A stretch of 64,000 bases of DNA from Pyxidicoccus caerfyrddinensis (GTDB lineage Bacteria > Myxococcota > Myxococcia > Myxococcales > Myxococcaceae). The stretch spans positions 402,244 to 466,243 of the forward strand of contig NZ_JAAIYA010000010.1 in assembly GCF_010894405.1 (NCBI RefSeq). Direction: 5' to 3'. The notes beneath the pieces were generated by a model. It was not told the origin of the DNA. It ran no database searches and saw only the letters and a list, made by a program, of their open reading frames with translations. Made by a program: the position numbers and the translations under genes. Positions 46,364 through 55,170 of this stretch are shown one piece after another (the stretch's first letter is position 1; the number at the start of each line of letters is the position of its first letter).

Positions 46364-49255
46364 CTATGGGCAGAGGAAACGGACCCTGTAGTCGAAGCAC
46401 GTGCCGTTGGTCTGATCCACATTGCGGCAGATGCCGCCGACGGTCGGCTCACACGTATAGACCTGGCCTGTTTGAGTCCAATCAACGCCCGTCACAGTCT
46501 GGCACTCGATGCCCAGGGGGTTGGGGCAGGCCTGCCCCATACCGAGGAAGTCCACCAGGCTCTCCCAGTCACCTGACAGCGACGGCGCGTCACGGTTCAG
46601 CCAGGGAGTCCAGGTGCCGCTGCAGTTCCCTGGCCCAATCCAATCCCGAATGGGAGCGCTCTGGCAGAGCGGCTCGACAGGGGTGTTGGGGGTGCTGGGG
46701 TCCCACCTGGAGTCATGGAGCGCGAAGACCCTGCAGCGGTCACACCAACTGACGCCAGCCTCCGCCATCGCGTCCGAGAGGCCGCCCAGGAACGAGTTCT
46801 GCCTCAAGAGCGCCCCACGCGCGTCCCAGCGCTGGATGACCCTGAAGAGGGCCGTTCCTGGGAGTGCCACCCGCTCATCGTCACTGCTCCCACGACGGTC
46901 GGTGCTGTAGCGCATGGGCCGATTGCTCCAGACGTCCGCATTGCCAGGAGCGTTCTGTGGCGGCAAGGAGGGCCGCCCATCGAAGGCATCATGCAGCAGC
47001 GTGGCGACACGTCCCACCTGCCTGTCGAACGCGTCATCAGCCCCGTTGAGACACTGGCCGAGCGCCCCGCAGTTGGCATCCATGCAGGCGCCGCTCGCAG
47101 AGGGGCAGTACCTCATTCCTTGAGACCGGTTGGAAGCCGGGGGAACGAAGTAGTTCACGCCCCCCGCGAATTGCCCGCTCATGAAGTCAGCGAATGCCTC
47201 GTTGAGATAGGCCGCTTCCGCATTGGGGCCGGGCAGCCCACAATTGCTGAGCCGATTCATGACGGCATCCGTGTACCCGACGGTGATGTTCTCCGGGCTG
47301 GACCTGTAGAGCATGCTACACAGCGTGAAGTGCCCGTACTCGTGGCTGAGGACGCCTCTGGAGTTGAGGTTGTCGCCCGCATCATCGTCAGGAAGGATGA
47401 TGTCCACGGCATAGGCAGGACCCGCCAGCGCCACCGCCGCGATGACGGCCTGGGCAATCAACGGCTTCCAGATATCGTCGGTCTCGCAGGCGCCTGACAG
47501 GGCCGCGGACACGGCAACCACATAAGGGACATGCCCCTTGCTCGGCATATTGAGACAAGGGGCCACGGCCTCGCCACGCCCGGAAAGCGATGCCAGCCCG
47601 CCGATGAGGATGACTGCCTTGTGAGCTGTATACCCGGCGACGTCCCGCAGGTAGGCACGTCCTTCCGAGGCCTGCGCAAGCACGTTGACAGGTCCACTCC
47701 GAAGTGGCTGCACCATATCGACATCCTGCTGCGTGCGAGCAGGTGTCAGGCTCTGGAAGTCACAAAACTCCATGCCCAGCAGGAAGCGCGTGACGACCGC
47801 GGCATCATTCTCCAGCCGCATGCAGAAGGTCGTGGGCCTGCCCCTCGCAACCCTGAGCGTCGCGGCGCCTGTGTCCCCCGTCCTCGCCGTATAGAGCGCC
47901 GGAGCCATCGTTCCAAACTGCCACACACTGATTCGCAAGTCTGGCAGCACCACGGGTTGGCCTGCCCCCTCGCCCCATGCGCGTTGCATGGGCACGTTCT
48001 GGTCGAAGCCACGGTCCGTGTTGAACACCTGGAACTCGACGTCCAGTTGGATGGAGCCTCTGCCCCATCGGTCGATGACGCCAATTCCCTTGACCGCCAG
48101 GCGCACGACGCCGGTCACGACCTTGGCGATGCCACGCACGATGGCACGCCGGAGCTGGTTCAAGAGGGGTTGTCCGGTGCGTCCCTCGGAGGCGCCCCAG
48201 GTCTCCACGTCCGCGGGCTGCAAGCCTCGATAGAGGAAGCCAGATTCGCGGAGCGCCTGATAGGACACGGAGCCATCATCCAGCTGGGCCCCGGCAGGGA
48301 GGTCTCGCAGCGCAATCACCCTGTAGATGGGCTCCCCCTCGAGCGCCGCCTTGCGCAGCAGGTTGTAGGTGGCCGCGGGCATCAAGGTGAAGAGGAACTG
48401 GCCCTGGCCATCCCCCTCGTGGCCGAACGTTCCCTGCTGGCCCTGCCACCGTGCGAACTCCTCGGAAAAGAGAGGAAGAGGGCTGTAGTGGACGAGCATC
48501 TCGTCCAGTGCATCCACCTGGTCCTTCTCTTCCACATAGACCAGCGCGTAGTAGAGCGCCGGTTGCCCCTCCAGGTTCTGCTCGGGGAGGGCGGACGTGC
48601 TCGCCCACGAGAAGGAGTCCCGGAGGGCGACCGACTCCTCCGGGGAGATGGGAGGCTCGAGCTCGGACATGTTGCCGCCAAGCTCGACCCGGAGCTGGGT
48701 AATCCGCGCCGGGTCTTTATGGTCCCCGTTGTGGAGGTGAAGCTGGAACCAGTCCGCCTGTGCTGACTGGCCGGATTCCAGACCATTGCTGCACCGCCTG
48801 AAGACATACCGGTGCGCACGTGCGCGTTCGACTGTTGTCTCGGGATGGGCCTTGTCACTCCCGCCCTGGTATTCACAAACAACCTCCTCCGCTCCCGAAA
48901 GCCGGAAGCGGAGGTCGGCCCGATGATTGCCACTGTTACCGAGAACCACCGGGAGGTGCTTGGGAATGAGGAACGAGAGCGGCGCATCGAGGGTGGCAAC
49001 ACCGTCCTCCCATCGCGTTGGCGAGTACGCCCGGGTTGCTGTCAGCGTCAGCGAGGCACCACTCCAGACGGGAGTGGTGAACTGCTGGGGCGCCTCCTCC
49101 ACTTGCACTTGACCACACGACGCAGTGACGAGAAGCAGCATCAACTGCAGCGTCTGGCGGGCACATCCATTCAATGACAGCCAGGCCTGGGTGCGCCTCA
49201 CGCCGCGGCCATTGTCTCCACGGCGATACAGCTTGTTCAGATCGAGCTTCGTCAT
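46364..49255 (-). CDS. Large putative zinc metalloprotease lipoprotein
   Basis: The 963-residue product has a long N-terminal region before a hydrophobic signal with lipobox VTASC near residue 47. The first 330 residues are beta-rich. In the second half the metalloprotease motif HEYGH (His638, Glu639, His642) is followed about 60 residues later by NEAFADFMSGQF, which could give the third zinc ligand. The C-terminus is Cys-rich. The pattern fits a gluzincin or fungalysin-like enzyme, but no family is certain. GC content and third positions look lower than in the neighbours by eye, which may reflect recent acquisition. It is convergent with the ABC transporter genes. Confidence 0.55.
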   Translation of the reverse strand: MTKLDLNKLYRRGDNGRGVRRTQAWLSLNGCARQTLQLMLLLVTASCGQVQVEEAPQQFTTPVWSGASLTLTATRAYSPTRWEDGVATLDAPLSFLIPKHLPVVLGNSGNHRADLRFRLSGAEEVVCEYQGGSDKAHPETTVERARAHRYVFRRCSNGLESGQSAQADWFQLHLHNGDHKDPARITQLRVELGGNMSELEPPISPEESVALRDSFSWASTSALPEQNLEGQPALYYALVYVEEKDQVDALDEMLVHYSPLPLFSEEFARWQGQQGTFGHEGDGQGQFLFTLMPAATYNLLRKAALEGEPIYRVIALRDLPAGAQLDDGSVSYQALRESGFLYRGLQPADVETWGASEGRTGQPLLNQLRRAIVRGIAKVVTGVVRLAVKGIGVIDRWGRGSIQLDVEFQVFNTDRGFDQNVPMQRAWGEGAGQPVVLPDLRISVWQFGTMAPALYTARTGDTGAATLRVARGRPTTFCMRLENDAAVVTRFLLGMEFCDFQSLTPARTQQDVDMVQPLRSGPVNVLAQASEGRAYLRDVAGYTAHKAVILIGGLASLSGRGEAVAPCLNMPSKGHVPYVVAVSAALSGACETDDIWKPLIAQAVIAAVALAGPAYAVDIILPDDDAGDNLNSRGVLSHEYGHFTLCSMLYRSSPENITVGYTDAVMNRLSNCGLPGPNAEAAYLNEAFADFMSGQFAGGVNYFVPPASNRSQGMRYCPSASGACMDANCGALGQCLNGADDAFDRQVGRVATLLHDAFDGRPSLPPQNAPGNADVWSNRPMRYSTDRRGSSDDERVALPGTALFRVIQRWDARGALLRQNSFLGGLSDAMAEAGVSWCDRCRVFALHDSRWDPSTPNTPVEPLCQSAPIRDWIGPGNCSGTWTPWLNRDAPSLSGDWESLVDFLGMGQACPNPLGIECQTVTGVDWTQTGQVYTCEPTVGGICRNVDQTNGTCFDYRVRFLCP

Positions 49256-49639
49256 GCATCTCCCAGAGGCCTGCTGTTACAGGTGGCAAGCCATCCTGAC
49301 ACCTGCGGGATTGAGGCGCCAAGCGCAGAGAGGTGCATGGCCTCCATCGTCAGGATTGACCCGTCCGTGGGAGGGGTGGGGTTGATAGGCCTCATTCCCG
49401 CTTCTCTACGCCGGCTGCTTCTGGCTCAGCGCCACGCTGCCGAGAATCAGCGTCCCGGCGATGAGCATGGAACCGGTGAGCGGCTCGTCCAGGAGCAACC
49501 ACGCCCACGTCACGGCGAACAGCGCCACGTCGGGCCCCGGGACGGACGGCGTGTGCCCTGCAGGGGGGCAGGCCTGCCCCTCGGCCGAGCCGGCAGTCCG
49601 CGCGCCGCGTGGGTCCGCGCCGGGATATAGGCTCCCTCC
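49256..49639. other. 384-bp intergenic region containing the EamA remnant and a palindrome
   Basis: Nothing is visible at 49256-49390. The EamA fragment occupies 49391-49522. A perfect 16-bp palindrome, GGGGCAGGCCTGCCCC, lies at 49565-49580 and may be a terminator or binding site before the helicase gene. The rest is plain GC-rich sequence that must hold the helicase promoter. Confidence 0.55.
49391..49522 (-). pseudogene. 3'-end remnant of an EamA/DMT transporter gene
   Basis: These 132 bp match 55796-55927, the 3' end of the intact EamA gene and 15 bases beyond its stop, with ten mismatches (about 92 percent). The remnant encodes the last 39 or so residues (LFAVTWAWLLLDEPLT, then SVALSQKQPA, stop at 49406) and nothing of the first 260. 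It cannot make a transporter. Both copies lie in the same orientation, 6.4 kb apart. Confidence 0.9.
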
Positions 49640-50893
49640 ATGACCTTCTCTTCGCTCGGCCTCTGCGAGCCGCTCGTCCGCGCCGTCGCTGACCTGGGCT
49701 ACGACGCCCCCACGCCCGTGCAGCGCGCCGCCATCCCCGCCGTGCTGCGCGGACAGGACGTGTGGGCCTCGGCGCAGACGGGCTCGGGCAAGACGGCCGC
49801 CTTCCTCCTGCCGCTGCTGCACAGGCTCGGCGCCGTTGCGCCACGCTCGCCGCGCCCCGTGCGCGCGCTGGTGCTGGTGCCCACGCGTGAGCTCGCGGCC
49901 CAGGTGATGGAGGCGGTGGAGCAGCACGGCAGGCACCTGCCGCGGGCCCTGAAGAGCGTCCTCGCGGTGGGCGGCGTCTCGGCGAACCCGCAGATGCTTG
50001 CGCTGCGCGGCGGCGCGGACCTCGTCGTCGCGACCCCAGGGCGCGCGCTGGACCTCGCGGAGCAGAACGCGCTGCGGCTCGGCGCGGTGGAGATGCTGGT
50101 GCTGGACGAGGCGGATCGGCTTCTCTCGCTGGGCTTCGCGGAGGAGCTGGACCGGGTGCTCGCGCTGCTGCCCGCGCGAAGGCAGAACCTGCTCTTCTCC
50201 GCCACCTTCCCGCCGGGCGTGCAGAGCCTCGCAGCGGGGCTTTTGCACGAGCCCGCGCGCATCACCGTGGAGGCGAGCGAGGCGGCTCCCCCGCCCGACA
50301 TCCAGCAGCGGGCCCTCGTGGTGGACACCGACAAGCGCACGATGCTGCTGCGCCACCTGCTGGACACGCACCCGTGGTCGCACGCGCTCGTCTTCGTCGC
50401 GAGCCGCTACGGCGCAGACCACGTCGCGCTGAAGCTGCAGCGCGCGGGCTTCGCGGCGCTCGCACTGCACGGGGAACTGAGCCAGGGCGCGCGCACGCAG
50501 GCGCTCGAGGACTTCAAGGCCCGCCGCGTGCGGGTGCTGGTCGCCACGGACGTCGCGGCGCGCGGGCTGGACATCGCGAGCCTGCCGGCGGTGGTGAACT
50601 ACGACCTGCCCCGCTCACCCACGGACTACCTGCACCGCATCGGCCGCACGGGCCGCGCAGGGGAGCCCGGCACGGCGCTGAGCTTCGTCACCGCGGACAC
50701 CGAGGCCCACTTCCGCGTCATCGAGAAGCGCCACGGGCTGCGCCTCGAGCGCGAGCGACTCCCGGGCTTCGAGCCCACGGAGGTGGCCGCGCCCGTGCTC
50801 GACCCGCAGGGCGGCGTGAAGGGCAAGCGCAAGAGCAAGAAGGACAAGCTGCGCGAGGCGGCGGCCGCCAAGGGCCCTAAACGCAAGCCCTAG
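49640..50893 (+). CDS. DEAD-box ATP-dependent RNA helicase (RhlE-like)
   Basis: The 417-residue helicase carries all core motifs: Q motif (FSSLGL, YDAPTPVQRAAIP), I AQTGSGKT, Ia PTRELA, Ib TPGR, II DEAD, III SAT, IV LVFVASR, V ATDVAARGLDI and VI HRIGRTGRAG. A short Lys/Arg-rich C-terminal tail (KGKRKSKKDKLREAAAAKGPKRK) adds RNA affinity. It unwinds structured RNA in ribosome assembly or mRNA decay. It is a single gene, with a terminator hairpin downstream at 50975-51005. Confidence 0.93.
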   Translation: MTFSSLGLCEPLVRAVADLGYDAPTPVQRAAIPAVLRGQDVWASAQTGSGKTAAFLLPLLHRLGAVAPRSPRPVRALVLVPTRELAAQVMEAVEQHGRHLPRALKSVLAVGGVSANPQMLALRGGADLVVATPGRALDLAEQNALRLGAVEMLVLDEADRLLSLGFAEELDRVLALLPARRQNLLFSATFPPGVQSLAAGLLHEPARITVEASEAAPPPDIQQRALVVDTDKRTMLLRHLLDTHPWSHALVFVASRYGADHVALKLQRAGFAALALHGELSQGARTQALEDFKARRVRVLVATDVAARGLDIASLPAVVNYDLPRSPTDYLHRIGRTGRAGEPGTALSFVTADTEAHFRVIEKRHGLRLERERLPGFEPTEVAAPVLDPQGGVKGKRKSKKDKLREAAAAKGPKRKP

Positions 50894-50974
50894 CCCGGAT
50901 CGGTCACACCGGGCACGGAGTCGAGGGCTGGAGACCTACCGTCCGGCGCCCGAGGCCTGACGCACGGCCAGGAC

Positions 50975-51005
50975 CGGCGGTGCCCTGGATTCCAGAGCAC
51001 CGCCG
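50975..51005. terminator. Bidirectional terminator hairpin between helicase and FG-GAP protein genes
   Basis: CGGCGGTGCCCTGG pairs with CCAGAGCACCGCCG across a three-base loop with one mismatch in fourteen positions. It lies between convergent genes ending at 50893 and 51045. Confidence 0.6.
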
Positions 51006-51044
51006 TGTCTGTCGGTCTGGATGACGACCTGGCGTCGGGGAAGC

Positions 51045-53783
51045 TCAGCGCGCGTCGAACCTCGGGCCCTGTGCCACGAAGGAACTGCCGTTGCTCGAGG
51101 CGACATACCAGCTGCCCGGAGAGGTGCGCTCACGGGCGACGAGGTCCGCCTTGCCGTCCCCGTCCAGGTCCGCGACGAAGAGGCGGTACGCGCTGCTCTC
51201 CACCGCCCAGTTCGTGAGCCAGGCAGTCGCCTGGGCCTGGAAGGTCGTTCCGGTTCGGAGTGCGACCCTCCAGGCCTTGTTCCCGGTCCGCTCCTTGGCA
51301 ATCAGGTCCGCCTTGCCGTCTCCATTCACGTCCGCCACGAACAGGTCGTGATCGGCGCTGCTGACCGCGAAGCTCGCAAGCGAGGTGGACTGGGGCGTGA
51401 ACGCCGAACCCGAGTTGAGCGCGACGTACCAGTTGCCGGGCGAGGTCTTCTCCTTGGCGATCAGATCCGCCTTGCCATCCCCACTCACGTCCGCGACAAA
51501 GAGGTCGTACGCACTGCTGGCCACCGCCCATCCGGAAAGCCAGTTGCTGGTTGCGGGAACGAAATGCGTCCCGTTGTTGAGGGCCACGTACCAGGTACCT
51601 GGAGCGTTCCGCTCCTTGGCCACCAGGTCGGCCTTGCCATCCGCGTTCAGGTCCGCGGCGAAGACGTCATACGCGCTGCCGACAGCCCACGCGGCACTGG
51701 CGGCAAGCCAGGGATGGTCGCTGGGAACGAAGCGAACCCCGTCGCTCATGGCGACGTACCATTCGCCATTGACGCCGCTCTGCGCGACAAGGTCCTTCCG
51801 CCCGTCGTTGTTCACGTCCACCAGGAACAGGTGGTAGGCATCACTGACGGTGGCCCAGTCCGTCAGCTTGGCGACTTCCCTGAAGGCGGGAACCAGCTTC
51901 ACGGTGCCCGACTGCTTCTCGATGGCCACGCTCCCCCAGCGGCCCGGGTATTCGCGCTCCTTGATGATCATCTCCACGGAACTGCCATCCCCCCCGGGCA
52001 GAGAGGTGCCATCCGGCCGCGTGTCCGTGAAGGCATCCCCGAAGTAGACGTCGAAGTCGGCGCCGCGGTCGCAATCACCACCAAAACCGGCGCCATCGCT
52101 CGACACCAGCAGGTTGCGGGTAAACTGTTGCAGCCGCGAGTCGACCCGCGAGATGACGGGGCCGCCGAGGTATTTCAGCGTCGCCCAGTCATCCAAGCCC
52201 CAACTCCAGAGCATGCTCATGCCCGCGACGACGTGACCGCTCGTCGCCGTGGGGCGATACAGCACGAGGTGCGTGATTTCATTGCCGTAGGGCGTGGGAT
52301 TCGCCGTGGCCCAATTGGGATCATCGGAGAAACGCCCCTGCCCCAGCGGCAGCAGGCAGGCCGTGGGATTCATTCGGAACAACAGGTTGGGATGGATGGA
52401 ATCCGCCTCCCAACCGAGATTCCCCACTCGGACGGTCGTCGAGGGAACCGTGGGACCGATGACCACGTCGCCCGCCGCGGTGATGCTGCTCCCAAGGCTC
52501 GGGCGGACGGCGACGGTGTTCGTGAAGAAGGTGAGCGGGAGCTCGAAGGTGTTGCCCGCGGGATCGATGGGGTACTGGACGCCCAGCAGTTCCTGCTCCG
52601 GCTTGTTCACGGGAGGTGCCCGGAACCAGGTCGTCGTGAGCTGGGGCGAGACCGGGAGAAGCGGGTCGGAACAGGTCGTCGCCGTACCAGGGACGGTGAT
52701 TTCGCTTCGGCAATCGGGCGTCGAGTCCGCCGTGTTCGTGGCGCTGTCCTTGTAGCCCACGATGATCGGACCCGGGTTTCCCGTCGTGGAGGCTTCATAG
52801 CGGATCTGCCAGTACCCGGTGTTGCCCGCCATCGCGATGAGATTGCCGCCCCCCGCGACGAAGGCATCCAGCTTGTTCCGCGTCGCCATGTCCCAGTATT
52901 CGCCGTGGCCGGAGATGATGGCGGAGCGCCGGGCGTTCAGGAGGGCCGGGAAACGCGAGACGTCATAGTCCGTGGCCACCGAATACGGCAGGTTGTTCTT
53001 CTCCATGAAGCGGAGCAACGGAACGTCCGTCTTGAAGTGGGTCGGGACGTTCCACGACGGGCGCGCCATGGAGACCTTGGAGACCCTCGGCTTCGAGTAC
53101 ATGCCGCGCCGGGGGCACTTCGTCGCCCCCTCGCAGATCCAGGCAGGATCGGAGGGGTCGCTGTCGTACAGCGTCTCCCCCCAGGGGTTGTAGACCTCGG
53201 TCGTCGTCGGGTTGACGATGACGAGACGCTCCGTGGACGCGTCGTCGCGGACGACGAACGTCGCAAGGGTTTCCTTGGGCGAAGGGGCGTTGGGGGTGAT
53301 CCTCACGAAGTACAGGCCTGTGGCGAGCGTAGACACGGAGGGCTGCACGGGATGGGTCCACGCGCACTCCACCAGACCATGGTCCGTCTCTTGCTGCCGG
53401 AGAGCCTGGTACCCGGTGACCGTGGTGGGCGTTTCGATGCCGCATCGAGGCTGGGCGAGCGGGCCGTAGACCGTAGAAGGCGTGTTGTTCGAGTCGAAGA
53501 CGACCAGCGCGCCGGCCCCGCCGTACCAGCCAAGCCTGTAGATGCGCAGCCGGAAGGTCTCCGGGCTCTGGACGTAGATGCTGGGGGTCTCGCCTGTATT
53601 GATGGAATAGGGCGCGACGTACACCCCCCTGGGCGCAACCGTGGGCGTGGCCGGATCATGATGTCCCTGCCGGAACGTCGCGGGGGTGATGAGGTCTTCC
53701 CAGCCATCGGACTGTGCCTGACCGGGCAAGGGGAGTGCGACCAGCAGGCTCAACAAGAGTGGCAAGGCATGGCGTCTAATCAA
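51045..53783 (-). CDS. Secreted N,N-dimethylformamidase-like protein with C-terminal FG-GAP/VCBS repeats
   Basis: The 912-residue protein has a Sec signal peptide (ending GQAQ). A region of about 570 residues resembling the large-subunit C-terminal domain of N,N-dimethylformamidase follows (FRLRIYRLGWYGGAG, SGHGEYWDMATRNKLD, GGGNLIAMAGNTGYWQIRYE). Five FG-GAP/VCBS repeats complete it, each with a calcium-binding D-x-N/S-x-DG-x-x-D loop (VDVNNDGRKDLV, ADLNADGKADLV, ADVSGDGKADLI, ADVNGDGKADLI, ADLDGDGKADLV). The repeats form a propeller. The TTG start is preceded by GGAG and no ATG is available. True amidase activity is uncertain, as no small subunit is encoded. GC is slightly lower than in the flanks by eye. 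Confidence 0.7.
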   Translation of the reverse strand: MIRRHALPLLLSLLVALPLPGQAQSDGWEDLITPATFRQGHHDPATPTVAPRGVYVAPYSINTGETPSIYVQSPETFRLRIYRLGWYGGAGALVVFDSNNTPSTVYGPLAQPRCGIETPTTVTGYQALRQQETDHGLVECAWTHPVQPSVSTLATGLYFVRITPNAPSPKETLATFVVRDDASTERLVIVNPTTTEVYNPWGETLYDSDPSDPAWICEGATKCPRRGMYSKPRVSKVSMARPSWNVPTHFKTDVPLLRFMEKNNLPYSVATDYDVSRFPALLNARRSAIISGHGEYWDMATRNKLDAFVAGGGNLIAMAGNTGYWQIRYEASTTGNPGPIIVGYKDSATNTADSTPDCRSEITVPGTATTCSDPLLPVSPQLTTTWFRAPPVNKPEQELLGVQYPIDPAGNTFELPLTFFTNTVAVRPSLGSSITAAGDVVIGPTVPSTTVRVGNLGWEADSIHPNLLFRMNPTACLLPLGQGRFSDDPNWATANPTPYGNEITHLVLYRPTATSGHVVAGMSMLWSWGLDDWATLKYLGGPVISRVDSRLQQFTRNLLVSSDGAGFGGDCDRGADFDVYFGDAFTDTRPDGTSLPGGDGSSVEMIIKEREYPGRWGSVAIEKQSGTVKLVPAFREVAKLTDWATVSDAYHLFLVDVNNDGRKDLVAQSGVNGEWYVAMSDGVRFVPSDHPWLAASAAWAVGSAYDVFAADLNADGKADLVAKERNAPGTWYVALNNGTHFVPATSNWLSGWAVASSAYDLFVADVSGDGKADLIAKEKTSPGNWYVALNSGSAFTPQSTSLASFAVSSADHDLFVADVNGDGKADLIAKERTGNKAWRVALRTGTTFQAQATAWLTNWAVESSAYRLFVADLDGDGKADLVARERTSPGSWYVASSNGSSFVAQGPRFDAR

Positions 53784-54096
53784 GGTGTGCTCCGGATTGG
53801 GGATTCGACATGACCGGCACGTGCGGAGGGTTCAGTCGAACCCGACGGCCCCCTGGCCTGATGCAGCCAGAGGTGCACGGTGCGAGCCCACATACCAGCG
53901 GCGGCGTGATGGGGGCGTGACGGGGCCGCGGGCCCCGAATCCGGGTCGGGTTCTGCTGCCTTGCGCCCGCGGAGTCCCCTCGCCTACGGGTTGGGCAGCC
54001 GACGGCTTGTCTCCCGGGGCCACGAATCACCCAAGCGGTGCGGCACTGCCCACGGTAGGGTCCGCCACGCTGACGTACCCCTCTCCGGAGAAGACG
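53784..54096. other. 313-bp intergenic region between divergent genes
   Basis: No gene is visible. A perfect seven-bp inverted repeat, CGGGGCC/GGCCCCG with loop GCG, lies at 53921-53937. Promoters for the FG-GAP protein gene and the small basic protein gene must lie here, but none could be assigned. Confidence 0.45.
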
Positions 54097-54276
54097 ATGC
54101 CCCAGGACAAGAAGACCCCGGCCGCGACAAAGGTTCCGACCGAGAAGAAGGCCCCGGCAGTGCCCACTGCGAAACCGGCGCCGGCCGCGACCGAGAAGCC
54201 CGTGCGCCGGGCAGGCAAGCCCAGCAACTCCTTCCTCGTACAGAACCCGCCCTCCAAGAGGTTCCCCTCCCGCTAG
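54097..54276 (+). CDS. Small Lys/Ala/Pro-rich basic protein (59 aa)
   Basis: The 59-residue product is made almost only of Lys, Ala, Pro and Thr (MPQDKKTPAATKVPTEKK and on), then ends RRAGKPSNSFLVQNPPSKRF. It resembles the low-complexity tails of H1-like or other nucleic-acid-binding proteins in composition, not in a specific family. The ATG is preceded by CCGGAGAAG, a good ribosome binding site. The repeated codon pattern and the lack of stops support a real gene, but homologs would be needed to confirm it. Confidence 0.5.
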   Translation: MPQDKKTPAATKVPTEKKAPAVPTAKPAPAATEKPVRRAGKPSNSFLVQNPPSKRFPSR

Positions 54277-54364
54277 GTAGGGAGCCCCAGGCGCGCCGTG
54301 AAAGCAGGCGGGAATGGACCATCCCCACCTCAGGGCGACAAGGGCTCCTTCCTCCGGACGCGGG

Positions 54365-54394
54365 CGGCGGCGCGCCCTGTTGCGCGCGCCGCCG
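54365..54394 (+). terminator. Terminator hairpin after the small basic protein gene
   Basis: An exact 11-bp stem, CGGCGGCGCGC (54365-54375) with GCGCGCCGCCG (54384-54394), has an eight-base loop and is followed by a moderately T-rich stretch (CCTTCGTTTCTTG). Confidence 0.55.
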
Positions 54395-54412
54395 TGTCGG
54401 GGCCTTCGTTTC

Positions 54413-54426
54413 TTGACCCGAGTCAA
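54413..54426. promoter_or_regulatory. Possible operator, TTGAC-N4-GTCAA
   Basis: The short inverted repeat TTGACCCGAGTCAA lies 67 bases before the gene at 54493. Its form resembles operators of TetR-type regulators, and its left arm could also act as a -35 element. No TetR gene is adjacent. Confidence 0.3.
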
Positions 54427-54492
54427 TGAACCAGGCGGAGGCCCCTTCTACTCTCGAGGCCATGACGGTGCATCACGGCACCGCGCCTCGAT

Positions 54493-55170
54493 ATGAACAC
54501 AGCCAATCACAAACCCGGCAGGGTCCTGGGTCTCCTCTTCATCCTCCCTTTCTTCGCCTACGGAATCGGCTCCGCCGTCATCGGCTCGCTGCTGGAGGGC
54601 GCGGACCCGCTGTCCCAGGTCATCGAGCACCGCACCCGGTATGTCGCCGGTGCACTGCTCCTGCTGCTCGACTCCGCGATGGTGGTGGGCATCGGCGTGC
54701 TCTTCTTCCCCATCGGCAGGAGGCACCACCCGGATATCACCCTGGCCTATCTCTGCACGAGGGTGATGGAGGCGCTGTTGCTGACCGTGGGAGTCCTCTT
54801 CCTGCTTTCCATCCTCCACCTCGGAGAAGGTGCACAAGGCCTCGGGGCTTCCGGGGCGCAGGAGCTGCTGACCCTGACGACGCTCCTCGCGAGAGGAAAC
54901 TTCTGGGCCTACCAGCTCGCCATGCTCGTGCTGGGAGCGGGCAGCGTGGCGTTCTGTGTACTGCTGTTCCGCTCCGGTCTGGCGCCATCCTCCCTGGCCC
55001 TGCTCGGAGTGGCCGGCTACGCCCTGCTGGCGCTGGGGTGTGTCCTGGAGCTCCTCGGGCTCCCCGTAGGCACCATCCTCTCGCTGCCGGGTGGGCTGTT
55101 CGAGCTGCTCCTGGGAGGCTGGCTGATGGCGAAGGGGTTCCGGCCCGTCACCCGCTCCGCCGCGGCGTAG
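54493..55170 (+). CDS. DUF4386-like membrane protein
   Basis: The 225-residue protein has six to seven transmembrane helices with the layout of DUF4386 proteins. The N-terminal helix contains LLFILPFFAYGIGSAVIGSLL, a middle loop has YLCTRVMEALLLTVGVLFL, and another helix reads AMLVLGAGSVAFCVLLFRS. No function is established for the family. Its end overlaps the convergent Crp-type regulator gene by 23 bases. Confidence 0.7.
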   Translation: MNTANHKPGRVLGLLFILPFFAYGIGSAVIGSLLEGADPLSQVIEHRTRYVAGALLLLLDSAMVVGIGVLFFPIGRRHHPDITLAYLCTRVMEALLLTVGVLFLLSILHLGEGAQGLGASGAQELLTLTTLLARGNFWAYQLAMLVLGAGSVAFCVLLFRSGLAPSSLALLGVAGYALLALGCVLELLGLPVGTILSLPGGLFELLLGGWLMAKGFRPVTRSAAA

